Positions 50,611 to 60,908 of a stretch of DNA of 64,000 bases are shown here, in pieces. Positions within the stretch are counted from its first letter, which is position 1. Each line of letters begins with the position of its first letter. The notes below the pieces were generated by a model that was not told where the DNA came from, ran no database searches, and saw nothing but the letters and a program-made list of their open reading frames with translations. Made by a program: the position numbers and the translations under genes. This DNA is from Rhynchospora pubera (taxonomy: Eukaryota > Streptophyta > Magnoliopsida > Poales > Cyperaceae): assembly GCA_028095005.1 (NCBI GenBank), contig CM051459.1, positions 113,557,431-113,621,430 on the forward strand, written 5' to 3'.

Positions 50611-52556
50611 ATGGAAAGAGAAACGACCTTCTCAAAATTGAAACTGCTATTGACAGTTCTATTCTTGCAACTATGCCTAGCTGGATGTCATATTGTCTCG
50701 AGAACTGCGCTCAACATGGGTGTTAGCAAAATTGTATTTCCAGTGTATAGAAATATAATTGCTCTTGTCTTGATTTCTCCTTTTGCGTATTTCTTTGAGA
50801 AGTAAGTTCTTATTTTTCCCTTTTGCTGGCCCCCACATGCAATGCATTAACATTTATTTATCAGGAAAATTAAGTGCAAATTACAATTGAAAGATAATTT
50901 ATATGCTTTTAGATTTGGGATGATATAATCTACATATCAAGTGACATTGTCTCTTATTAGGTGGTACCATGAATAAAAAATAAGAATAATGTTGCTAGTT
51001 TACAATATGGTCTCTTGTTTTTGCCAGCTCCATAAATGTAAAATCTTGAGCATTTTCATTTCGAAAGCTTGGATTCTGTTATAAAATGCCCAAATTTTAT
51101 ATACATCTTTCATTTCAGGAAGGATAGGCCACCTCTTACCTTCACCTTGCTGGTTCAGTTCTTTCTTTTGGCATTTATAGGGTATGTGATAATTTAGTAA
51201 TTCCCATTGATTTACATATATTTATTTTTCACAAGCCTCTTAGCTTATTATAACTTAATTATAAATTTATAATATTTAGGATCACTGCAAACCAAGGGTT
51301 TTATCTACTTGGGTTATACTATCTCTCTCCAACATATGCATCTGCAATTCAAAACACTGTCCCTGCCATCACCTTCACCTTGGCTGCTGCTCTCAGGTGA
51401 TGAAACAGAAAATTATGGTTCAACAATTCAGCTGCTGCAGTTAAAATAAGCTTGGATGCTTTTTACTGATTAGTAACCTAATCTTAATTTTATGATATTA
51501 GTAACCTAATCTTAATTTTCTGATATTATAGGCTTGAACAAGTTAACTTAAACAAGATATATGGAGTAGCAAAAGTGTTTGGCACAATTGTCAGCATAGG
51601 AGGAGCTACTATTATTACTCTCTACAAAGGGCTACCTCTACTAAATCACCAATTACCTCACATCAAAATCTTGAATTCAATTTTTCTTTCTTCAAACCCA
51701 ATTTTGAACTGGACTTTGGGTTGTGTCTTCATCATAGGGAATTGTGTCGCATGGTCTGCCTGGATGGTCCTACAGGTCAGGCACATTGCCTTTATTTTAA
51801 TATGTACATATGAAATTAATGATTTTTTTCATTACCTTTGCAAATAATTACGCTGAAACTTATGCAGTGAGATAAACTGGAATTTCAGGTACCAGTGCTA
51901 AGGCGATACCCAGCCAAACTCTCATCACTTTCACTAACAATAGTGTTTGGTCTTATTCAATTCCTCATAATTGCTTCATTTTTGGAGAATGATGTTGAAA
52001 GATGGAAAGTTCATTCAACTGGAGAATTATTCACTATTCTCTATGCTGTAATAAACTCTCCCACCTTAATTTCATATGTTGGACAATGTGCTGTTAAAAT
52101 TTTGAAATTTTAACCACAATTGTTGGGTTTTTTGTATAGGGGTTAGTAGCATCAGGCTTGTCACTGTCTCTGCATATATGGTGCATTGACAAAGGGGGCC
52201 CACTCTTCACAGCTGTGTTTCAGCCTGTTCAAACAGTCATGGTTGCTGTTATGGCTGCACTTATACTTGGTGATCAATTATACAGTGGAGGGTATGCTAA
52301 AATGTCGTATGAAGAAAAGAATCAAATAAAAATAAATTATCAAATTTTAAAGTTGCATAACACTACTTCTATTTCTATCTTTGGCAGGATTATTGGTTCA
52401 GTTTTAATTGTAATTGGACTGTACTTTGTTTTATGGGGCAAGAGTGAGGAGAAAAAGGATAAATCAAACCCAGAAACAAAAGAAGATTTAAGAAGACATC
52501 TCCTTAGCGAAGGAACTTCCTCAAAGGAGAATCCAAATGACCAAAATATCCCTTAA
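50611..52556 (+). CDS. WAT1-related (nodulin MtN21/EamA) membrane transporter
   Basis: Seven exons: 50611-50801, 51119-51181, 51280-51396, 51532-51775, 51889-52047, 52140-52291, 52388-52556. All are GT..AG and join in frame to 364 residues, the usual length for plant UMAMIT/WAT1-like proteins. Ten membrane segments in two EamA repeats are expected. Visible are LLLTVLFLQLCLAGCHIVSR near the start, VFPVYRNIIALVLISPFAYF, then NQGFYLLGLYYLSPTYASAI and QNTVPAITFTLAAA (the conserved 'P-A-x-TF-x-x-A' stretch), and the second EamA domain from VPVLRRYPAKLS to the GSVLIVIGLYFVLWGK end. The C-terminal tail is polar and Lys/Glu-rich. Family members move amino acids or auxin across plasma or vacuolar membranes; the substrate here is not predictable. 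The start gives MERETTFSKLKL, with no upstream in-frame ATG in the leader that I saw. Confidence 0.92.
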
Positions 52557-53465
52557 AAAATTAGAACCTTTTACTTATCCTCACAGCTGATGTGCTTCCA
52601 CATAGCATGAAGTATAGAAAAGGCAAAATGTGGAAAAATAGCGGCATTTGGACATATCTGCTGCTATAATTTCAGTAGATTAATTGTAGTTTCAATTTCA
52701 TTTTTTTTTCTTTTTGTGATTATTTTCTTAATTTATTTGCTTGTATCTGTTTTGGTCTGAAAATCACTTAATCAGTCAGAGTGCGATCAGATTAATCCAC
52801 AATTAAATGTAGATTTTGTTTTTCTGCATAATTCCCTGAAATCAATTGCACAGATGCATCAGCATGTAACTACTGGGATCTCTCTGCCTCTGAAGTGCTA
52901 ATAAGAATAAAACCGACCACAACAAATTATTTTCTTCACTCTGACATGGTTAAATTGGTTAATAATTAGTTATATTTTTATTTCTATATTCAACTAAATC
53001 TTATTTAAATCATAATTAGTTTGTAACAATCTTAATAATTAATAAATTTTATAGTAAATCTAACAAAACACAATTATCCAAATTGATCAGACGTAACCCG
53101 AAACCGATCTGACCCAAAATGGCCATTAGAGCCTTTCTCAACCAATTATCATCTAATTTCATTTTTAGAGATCCCAACTAAATATACCAAAATAAACGCC
53201 CCATAAAGATCGCAAATTTCTACCTGATTATATACAAAAGTACGCCAGTTAAGGGGGGGGGGGGGGGGGAAATGAAAATATAAATTCGTACAAAAAGCGA
53301 AGCAAGCATTTAGAGAAAATATTTTACCTCTATCTAAAAGAAAAAAAAAATATAGAATTCTAGTTTAAAAAAATTAAAATAAAAAGGTCTTTTTACAGTG
53401 ATTACTGAATCATGATTCATGAAACATTTTTTTAAACGGAAATACTATATAACATCCTAAGAATG
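52557..53465. other. 3' flank of WAT1-like gene and spacer
   Basis: AT-rich; no gene. It contains a 17-base G run at 53253-53269. Confidence 0.55.
53253..53269. repeat. Poly-G tract (17 G)
   Basis: Uninterrupted G run in AT-rich DNA. It could form a G-quadruplex and is prone to length error in sequencing. Confidence 0.9.
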
Positions 53466-53656
53466 TGCCATCCCTGACATCCTTACGGGCTAATGTTGGA
53501 GAGCCCATTAAATTCTCCAGAACCACATGAGGTGCACGTGAGAGAAACAATTTTTTATTTTTTAAATCACCTCTTCAAACAGTTACGTAAATCCTTCTCT
53601 CTCCGATCGATCTCTCTCTCTACGGAGCCAGTGCGATGTTTTCTCCGATGGCATAG

Positions 53657-53845
53657 TTGGAGGATTCCAGTGCGGCGGCGGCAGCGGCGGAGAAATCGAT
53701 GCCTACGTCGAGCAGATCTGGTGGCGGAGCAACAACATATTCATACATCGGGAGTTTGATTAGTCTCACATCTAAGAGCGAGATTCGTTACGAAGGAGTT
53801 TTGTACACGATTAACACCGAAAAATCTAACAGCGGCCTCAAAAAG
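53657..53845 (+). pseudogene. Decapping 5 / LSM14-like first exon fragment
   Basis: Reads an Ala-rich start, then YSYIGSLISLTSKSEIRYEG and VLYTINTEKSNSGLKK up to a GT donor at 53846. This is the Sm-like LSM14 N-terminal domain of plant DECAPPING 5 (P-body mRNA decapping/translation repressor), family form 'IGSLISLTSKSEIRYEG-x-LY-x-IN'. The only nearby upstream ATG (53649) is followed one codon later by TAG, so the normal start is broken, and I find none of the downstream FDF/TFG or RGG exons. Best seen as a captured or left-behind gene piece within a repeat module. Confidence 0.75.
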
Positions 53846-54189
53846 GTACCTAGTTGCCTCAACTTTACAATTCAGTGTTTATCGAGTGTCATGTACGAAT
53901 CAAAAATTGTTCAAACGTGTTTGATTCCGTCCCTTTTTGTGAATTGTGCTCTTGTAAATGTTAGATTTGTGCAAAGATCCATCCCTTTTGTGGTTATATA
54001 GCTTGGTATGGTGTTTTTAGTGTTGTTCACCTGAAATGTTGTTTGATTTATGGTTTAGAAATTGGAAATAGATTCACATCCGTTCTAATCTTTCAAATTT
54101 ATCTGGAAATCAATTGTTTGGAATCGGATCTAGATTTTTACATTTCGTTTGAAATCAATTATTTGAATGAGTTTGGTGAAATTTGTATC

Positions 54190-54440
54190 TAGAATTTTTA
54201 TTTGAACCCCTTATGAAGAAGTTTATGCTCCCTTATTAAGAAGTATATACTCTCTTAGTATATTGAATGCTTATTTGAAGAATCTTAACTGTTTTTTGAA
54301 TGCTTATTTTAACCCCCTTATGAAGAAGTATATACTAAGAAGTATATACTTCTTTAGTATCTGGAATGCTTATTTGAGAAATTTTGGCTGAAATGTGTAT
54401 CTTGAATATTTAAACCCTTTATGAAGAGTATATACTCCCT
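54190..54440. repeat. gtatatactccctta-type repeats, left cluster
   Basis: Three ~85-110-bp units, each with ccttatgaagaag, tatatact(c)cctta and gaatgcttatttga. The same motifs recur at 55340-55620 and 59690-60420, on both sides of the Ulp1-like gene. Confidence 0.7.
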
Positions 54441-56599
54441 TCTTGAATATTTTGCCATCCCGCCATCCTTACGGGCTCATGCTCGAAGGCCCATTAACCT
54501 TTTCTTAATCACGTGAGATACAAGAGACAATTATTTCTGATTATTTAAATTGTCTCTCAAACATTTTCGTAAACCCTCTCTCTCGATCCGATCAGATCTC
54601 TCTCGCTTCGTTCAAATCTCTCTCTCTTTCTACAAGCAAGTGCGATCTTCCTCTCTCTAGCAGATCGAGCTAATGCGTTGTTTTCTTCTCTCTTTCAGGT
54701 GAGAATATCCTATTTCGATCATATCAAAATCTTCATAAGTATCACATTTTTATTCCTGTTGTTTGATATTGTGTGTTTGATTTGTGCTCTTTGCATGTTT
54801 GATTTGTGGTTTAGAAATTGAAAATAGATTTAGATCCATTCTAATCTTTCAAATTTCTCTAAAAATCAATTGTTTGGAATCATATCTAGATTTTTACATT
54901 TCCTTTGAAATCAATTGTACTGATCAATTGTTCCGAATCAGAACTAGATTTTTACTTATTTTTTCAGATGAGTTCATGTATTTTTATTTAGGGGATTATT
55001 TATTTGTTGAAATTTTCAGTAATGAGGACAAGGTTGATTAGATCAGATCCGCTAGCGGTCTTGCCTTTAGCTTCAAGGTACTGATCTTAAATTCATTTAC
55101 TTTTGGTTTGAAATTGAAAATAAGCTCAGATCCGTTCTAATTTTTCAAATTTGTGTGAAATTCAATTTGTGAAAATAGCTTCAGACCCGTATTGAATACA
55201 CTGTATCATTTGATTCCTCTTTTACTCCTCTTCTTGCTTTCTTTTCAGTGAACCTCTAATTTGATGTGTGATAGATCAATAGGATCCATTACTGGAAGGT
55301 TTGATATATTCAGCACTGTTTCGATTGCTTTTAAACCCCTTATGAAGAAGTATATTTACTCCCTTATCCTATGTCTTGTACAAGTGTAATTAACTTAGAT
55401 TAAGGGAGTAAATATAAACTGCAATGGGAGTATATACTAAGCTCATGTCTTCCTTCGTTATTAAAGATGATGCTCGGAGAATAAATATATTGCACAAGAG
55501 AGTAAATACATTGTGGAAGGGAGTAAATTATATAGTATAAGGGAATGTATATCAAGATGATGTTGTTAGTTAAGTTATATGAATGCAAGAGTACAACTGT
55601 AATTAACTTAGATTAAGAGAGTAAATATAAACTTCATGTGTGTTCAAGTTTGGTAACAGTGTTGTGACCTCTGGGGAAATGATCAAATTCTTGAAGGGAG
55701 AAGATGTGACAGATTCTGTAAGTTTTCATCCCAATATTTATATTAATTTAATATTGTTTCTTCTATCTGTGTAGATAGTTTTGTATTATTTCTTGTATCT
55801 GTGTTATGTAATAAGAATGTAAAATTTGTTATTGAAAGGAGTATATAATATAGAATAAGAGTAAATATTTATATATTTTTCAGGTCGTGTCATCTATCTT
55901 GAAGGTTGTTAAAAAAGAAGTAAACAACAAGAAGAAATTGATTTTCGTTGACCCATTTGTTCTGATAATTAAATTTGGTCTATATTTCTTTAGATAATTG
56001 TTATTACAATGGAAAGGAATGACACATAATTTCATATGTTTTCTATATGCAGAGAGCAATGTCTACTGGTTCTATTCCCTACATAAACCAATCAAATCCT
56101 GATCTTCTGGGACTTACTTTTGATAAGTTTGATTTTCTCTTTGTTGTGTTAAGCAACAATGTACAATGGTGGATGTACATTGTTGATAAGAAAGTCAATT
56201 TGGCCGAAGTCTATTACACGACAGTGGATGTAAATGTCTTGTTGGAGAAGATTGAATCAGATCTCAAGTACATCAAGATTTTTCTTGTTTGACGGACATT
56301 AGGCAATCAAAGGTGGAATGACATGGCTTGTGTATGGCCTAAGAACATCCCACAACAAGTTAGAGCAGAAGACAGTGGTCTGCTTATCCTGAGAATTCTC
56401 ATTTGCAAGTTACTTAACAAGCCAGTACCATCTTCTCAGGTAATTTACATAAGGGATTATGTATTTGTTAATTATAAAATGTATTGAATTTTTGTAATCC
56501 TTTATGAGTACAAAACATAGGATAATAGAGTAAATAATATCAAACAAGGAAGTACATATCAAGAAGATTTGTTGTTTGTTTGTTGTTCTAATATAGGTT

Positions 56600-58170
56600 T
56601 GTTGGTTAAACATTTTCTCTCGATTTGCCGATTTGCAAAACAACACCGAAACCTTTAAACTAACATCTCTTTTTAGTGTTTTATAGCTAAATTTATTGAA
56701 GAATGGATTAAAGCAAGTGTGGCACTTAGTTTGGAGCTTCAAGAGATTGCTTTGGTCTAGTTAGAGTCAGTAATTAAGGTTTAATTAAACTCTAAACTAA
56801 TCTCAATCAATTTGCTGGTAAAATGCTCAGTTTTTCTGTCCAGCGTCATACAACGCCAGTTGCCGTTACACAACGCTGAGTTAATTCGATTTTAATTGCA
56901 AAATCTCTGACAAGGTTGGAACAGCGTTACACAACGCTCAGTAGCGTTGTGCAACGCTAGTTCATTTGTTTTTAAACCAGTTAAATCCACTTTTCCCCTT
57001 GTCAGAACGTTATGCAACGCTAAGTAACGTTACACAACGTTTCCACTCCTATGTTGTGTAACGCTACCCAGCGTTGTACAACGCAGTGTGAAACAGGCGA
57101 CTCTGCATTGTTCAGACATCGATCTGCATCGATGCTGCATGCATGCTGCCATGTTCCATGCATTGTAGCGTTGTGTAACGCGCTAAACTTCGCTCAGACT
57201 TCGCTTTTTCGCTCTGGTCGCGTAGAGCAACGCTGACTAGCGTTGTGCAACGGCGACGTTGTGTGACGCCAGTCAGCGTCGTATGACGTTCTGACAATGT
57301 TGGTTAAGTTTGTCAGTTCTGCCTTATTCGTTTTCTTGACTTCGTTGTGCAACGCTACCAAGCGTTACACAACGCTCTGACAAGTTCCAACGGAACTGTC
57401 GAGCTTTTGCTTTGGATTTTTGCTGAAGCGTTGTGCAACGCTATACAGCGTTACACAACGCTCTGACAACTCACAACGTTATTGTCTGTGACCGTTTGAT
57501 TTTTCAACGGCTACTTGGGCGTTGTACAACGGCATATAGCGTTGTATAACGCCAGAGTCTGTTTTGACTGGTCTTTGGAGCTGTTGGCGCCCTCTATATA
57601 TATGGGGCCTCTTGGAACTGTTTAGATACTTTTGAAACCTTTGAAACTCCTCCCTTTTGAGCTCCAACCAGTTAGACATTACTCTCTCTTGTGTTTGAGC
57701 ATTATTTAGCAAAATCATTGAGATTAGAGTGTGCTAAACCAATCCACTAGAGTTAATTGCTAGATTTGTTGAGTGATTTGGTTAGAGCCTCAATCCTTTG
57801 TAGTGTTTGAGCTTGTTTAATCGAGTTAGGCCAATCCACCTTGAGAGTGATTGTAACAAGGTGATTTGGTTCGAATTTGTAGTCCCGTTCGTGTGGAATT
57901 GAACGGAGCGCGCCCATTTCGAGGTTGCGAAACTCCCGGAGACGTACGACTAAGGCTAGCACTTCCTAGCGGGTCGGAACTCCGTAATACATCGCGTGTT
58001 CAATTTCTCTCTCTCTTTCTCTCTTTATTATCTTGCTTGAATTGAATTGCTTGTGCTTTAATTGTTTGTATTAGACCAAGTTTGAATTGAACCAAATTTT
58101 GACCATACCGGTTTAGAAATTTTTTTTTATGCCTATTCACCCCCCTCTAGGCCTAATTTTAGGGACAGCA
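56600..58170. mobile_element. Solo LTR (copia-like), 1571 bp, 5-bp target duplication
   Basis: Starts TGTTGGTTAAACA and ends AGGGACAGCA (TG..CA), flanked by AGGTT at 56595-56599 and 58171-58175. The end contains cacccccctctaggc, the style seen in SIRE/Maximus-type copia LTR ends. No internal gag-pol, so LTR-LTR recombination is inferred. A TATA-like ctatatatat at about 57593 may mark its promoter. Confidence 0.9.
56840..57572. repeat. Palindromic gcgttgtgcaacgc array in the solo LTR
   Basis: About eighteen variants of the 14-16-bp near-palindrome AGCGTTGTGCAACGCT (also with acaca, tgtaa or tacaa centres), often in pairs a few bases apart, e.g. at 56923-56960, 57343-57380 and 57427-57463. All lie upstream of the TATA-like box, i.e. 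in U3. Confidence 0.9.
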
Positions 58171-59689
58171 AGGTTTAAAGGAGTACAAGATATAGAATAA
58201 GGAAGTAAATAATATCTAACAAGGGGGTACATATCAAGAACCTGGCTGGTGTGTTTGATATTTTAGCATAATCTTAAAGGAGTACAAAACATAGGATAAG
58301 GGAGTAAATAATATCTAACAAGAGAGTACATATCAAGAAACTTTGTTGTTTGTTTGTTGTTCTAATATAGGCTTAAAGGAGTACAAAATATAGGATAAGA
58401 GAGTAAATAATATCTAACAAGGGAGTACATATCAAGAGGATTTGTTGTTTGTTTGTTGTTCTAATATAGGCTTAAAGGAGTACAAAATATAGGATAAGGG
58501 AGTAAATAATATATAACAAGGGAGTACATATTAAGAACCTCACAAGTGTGTTTGGTATTTCAGCATAATCTTAAAAGAGTACAAAATATAGCATAAGAGA
58601 GTAAATAATATCTAACAAGGGACTACATATCAAGAACCTATCAGGTGTGTTTGATATTTTAGCATAATCTTAAAGGAGTACAAAACATATGATAAGAGAG
58701 TACATATCAAGAATCTGACAGATGTGTATGGTATTTTAGCATAATCTTAGAGTACAAAATATAGTATAAGAGAGTAAATAATATCTAATAAGGGAGTACA
58801 TATCAAGAACCTGACAGGTGTATTTGGTATTTTAGCATAATTATAAAGGAGTCAAAATATAGGATAAGAGAGTAAATAATATTTAACAAGAGAGTACATG
58901 TCAAGAACCTGGCAGGTGTGTTTGGTATTTTAGCATAATCTTAAAGGAGTACAAAATATAGCATAAGAGAGAAAATAATATCTAACAAGGGAGTACATAT
59001 CAAGAATCTAGCAGGTGTGTTTGGTATTTTAGCATAATCTGAAAGGAGTATAAAATATAGGATAAGAGAGTAAATAATATCTAACAAGGGAGTATATATC
59101 AAGAATCTGGCATGTGTGTTTGGTATTTTAGCATAATCTGAAAGGAGTACAAAATATAGGATAAGGGAGTAAATAATATCTAACAAGGGAGTATATATCA
59201 AGAATCTGACATGTGTGTTTGGTATTTTAGCATAATCTGAAAGGAGTACAAAATATAGGATAAGAGAGTAAATAATATCTAACAAGGGAGTACATATCAA
59301 GAACCCGACAGGTGTGTTTAGTATTTTAGTATAATCTTAAAGGAGTACAAAACATATGATAAGGGAGTAAATAATATCTAACAACAGAGTACATATCAAG
59401 AATCTGACAGTTGTGTTTGTTCTAACATTGTACAATTCTATGTTTTACAGAATAATGGTAGTGATGATAAACGTGTTGTTGTTTACCGGCTACTACTAGA
59501 TTCTATTAATGAGGTGAAGCTGAAATTTAGATCTGCAAGTGAGTGTGTTCTCTTTGATCTTGAGGAAGAAAGTTGAACTTGGTGATTGACTGAGAATATT
59601 ACAAAACTTTGTCGTTGAGTATAACTTAATTTGTGTTGTTTGTTTTTTATTGAGTGAATTTCGTTTGGGGAATAACTCTTATTTGAACA

Positions 59690-60420
59690 TGGTTGGATGA
59701 AAAGTTTATACTCCCTTTTTAAGAATTATATACTCTATTATTGTATTGAATTCTTATTTGCACAATTTGATTTGATTATTCTTATTTTCAAATTGAAATA
59801 TTAAATGCTTATTTGAACGTTTTGACCAAAAATTATATAATCCCGTATGGAAAAATATGTACTCCTCTTAGAATAAGTATGTACTCTTCTCAGAAGAAGT
59901 ATATACTTAATATTTTCAATTCTTATTTGCACATTTTTTGTCTGCTTTTAAATGCTAATTTTGTATTCCACATGTAGATGTATATACTCCCATACGTAGA
60001 ATTATTTACTCTCTTAATATTTCAATTTTTATAGGATTATTCTTATTTTCAAATTCAAATTTGGTTTTTGCATATTTTATGTCTGCTTTTTAAATGCTAA
60101 TTTTGTATTCCGTATGTAGATGTATATACTCCCTTACGAAAAATTATTTAATCCCTTAATAGTTCAATTTTTATATGATTATTCTTATTTTCAAATTCAT
60201 ATATTGAATACTTATTTGAATGTTTTTACCAAACATTATATACTCCCCTATGGAAAATTATGTACTCCTTTCAAAAAAAGTATATACTTCCTTAATATTT
60301 TCAAATTTGATTTTGCACATTTTTTATCTGCTTTTTTAAATGCTAATTTTGCATTCTATATGTAGAAGTATATACTCTCTTATAGAGAATTATTTACTTC
60401 CTTCTATTTCCAATTGTTAG
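59690..60420. repeat. gtatatactccctta-type repeats, right cluster
   Basis: At least five loose units combining a tatatactccc(t/a) motif, ttatttact(c)cctta and ttcttattt(t/g)ca with atgctaattttgtattcc. Noncoding. Mirrors the left cluster near 54190-54440. Confidence 0.7.
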
Positions 60421-60700
60421 CTCCAGATGGCAGAATTTGATATATTAATAATATATTAAATTTTTTTATTTTATAAGAAAACATATTTATATACTCTTTT
60501 ACACTAATTTAAGTACTTCCACTTTTTGAGTGACGTCAGCGTCGCTGAATCACGTTGAAAGTTTAGCGATCCTCTTTTTTGGACCACCGTACCTGTATTT
60601 GGGCCAGGTTGGCGTGGGATATCATGGGATGTCATTTTTCCATGATGTCCCATATCAGCTCCGTTTTTTTATTTCTAAAACTCGGTACTACTACTTCGCA

Positions 60701-60885
60701 TATAAATGGGCCTAATTACTGACTCATCCCGGCCCATTTAGACTGTCACAAATTCTTTGACATCTGAAATCCAGAGGCTTCTACTCTCTACTCTCCTCTC
60801 CTCCAGTCGGACCCACCCGCCTCATTTCATTTCTACAACCCCAAGTGATCTCCTCTCCTCTCTTTCTAGTTCTCTCTAGGGTTTT
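60701..60885 (+). promoter_or_regulatory. CCT4 core promoter and leader elements
   Basis: TATAAAT at 60701-60707 is followed by TGGGCC (60707-60712) and GGCCCATT (60731-60738), site II-type motifs common in plant growth-related genes. A CT-rich leader with a telo-box AGGGTTTT at 60878-60885 precedes the ATG at 60909. The roles are inferred from known plant promoters. Confidence 0.5.
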
Positions 60886-60908
60886 GCACATCTCAAATTT
60901 CTCCATCA

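Larger units (their letters stand above)
53466..55000. repeat. Two diverged tandem copies of a ~0.8-1.0 kb module
   Basis: 53466-54190 and 54462-54960 share the same order: a gccatcc..ccatccttacgggct start, gcccattaa, a ctctctct-rich leader, then ttctaatctttcaaatt, caattgtttggaatc and tctagatttttacatttc. Only the first copy keeps an LSM14-like exon. Between them lie repeats of gaagtatatactccctta type. Confidence 0.7.
56490..59440. repeat. ~99-bp minisatellite in the Ulp1-like gene intron, interrupted by a solo LTR
   Basis: One unit before the LTR (from ~56496) and about thirteen after it, starting near 58176, 58275, 58374, 58473, 58571, 58671, 58747, 58843, 58941, 59041, 59141, 59239 and 59339. 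Each has aaaggagtacaaaatatagg, gagtaaataatatctaac and gagtacatatcaagaa. Unit ends come in two types: ttgttgttctaatatagg (early units) and ggtattttagcataatc (later units). Confidence 0.92.
55640..59574 (+). pseudogene. Decayed Ulp1-like (C48) cysteine protease gene
   Basis: Exon-like pieces: to 55717 (ends VTSGEMIKFLKGEDVTDS), from 55884 (VVSSILKVVKKEVNNKKKLI), about 56053-56440 and 59452-59574 (NNGSDDKRVVVYRLLLDSIN, ends LFDLEEES). The third piece carries the protease core: FLFVVLSNNVQWWMYIVDKK corresponds to the 'HW-x-L' region, an in-frame TGA follows at 56290-56292, and IPQQVRAEDSGLLILRIL corresponds to the 'Q-x-x-x-DCG' region. The catalytic His is replaced (QWW) and the Cys is Ser (DSG), so it cannot be an active SUMO-type protease. 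Ulp1-like domains are common in plant genes and also in transposon-borne ORFs (e.g. Kaonashi-type MULEs); the surrounding repeats favour the latter. Confidence 0.6.

Noticed and set aside
53466..53845. Calling an intact DCP5 gene
   Set aside because: Broken start codon and no downstream exons within the next several kb.
57051..57297. ORFs on both strands in the palindromic LTR region
   Set aside because: Produced by the gcgttgtgcaacgc repeats inside a solo LTR; no coding features.
58941..59300. 119-codon minus-strand ORF with repeated LLDIIYSLILYF blocks
   Set aside because: It arises because minisatellite units are about 99 bp; it lies in an intron-like position with no start context or family. 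Kept only as an observation in the repeat finding.
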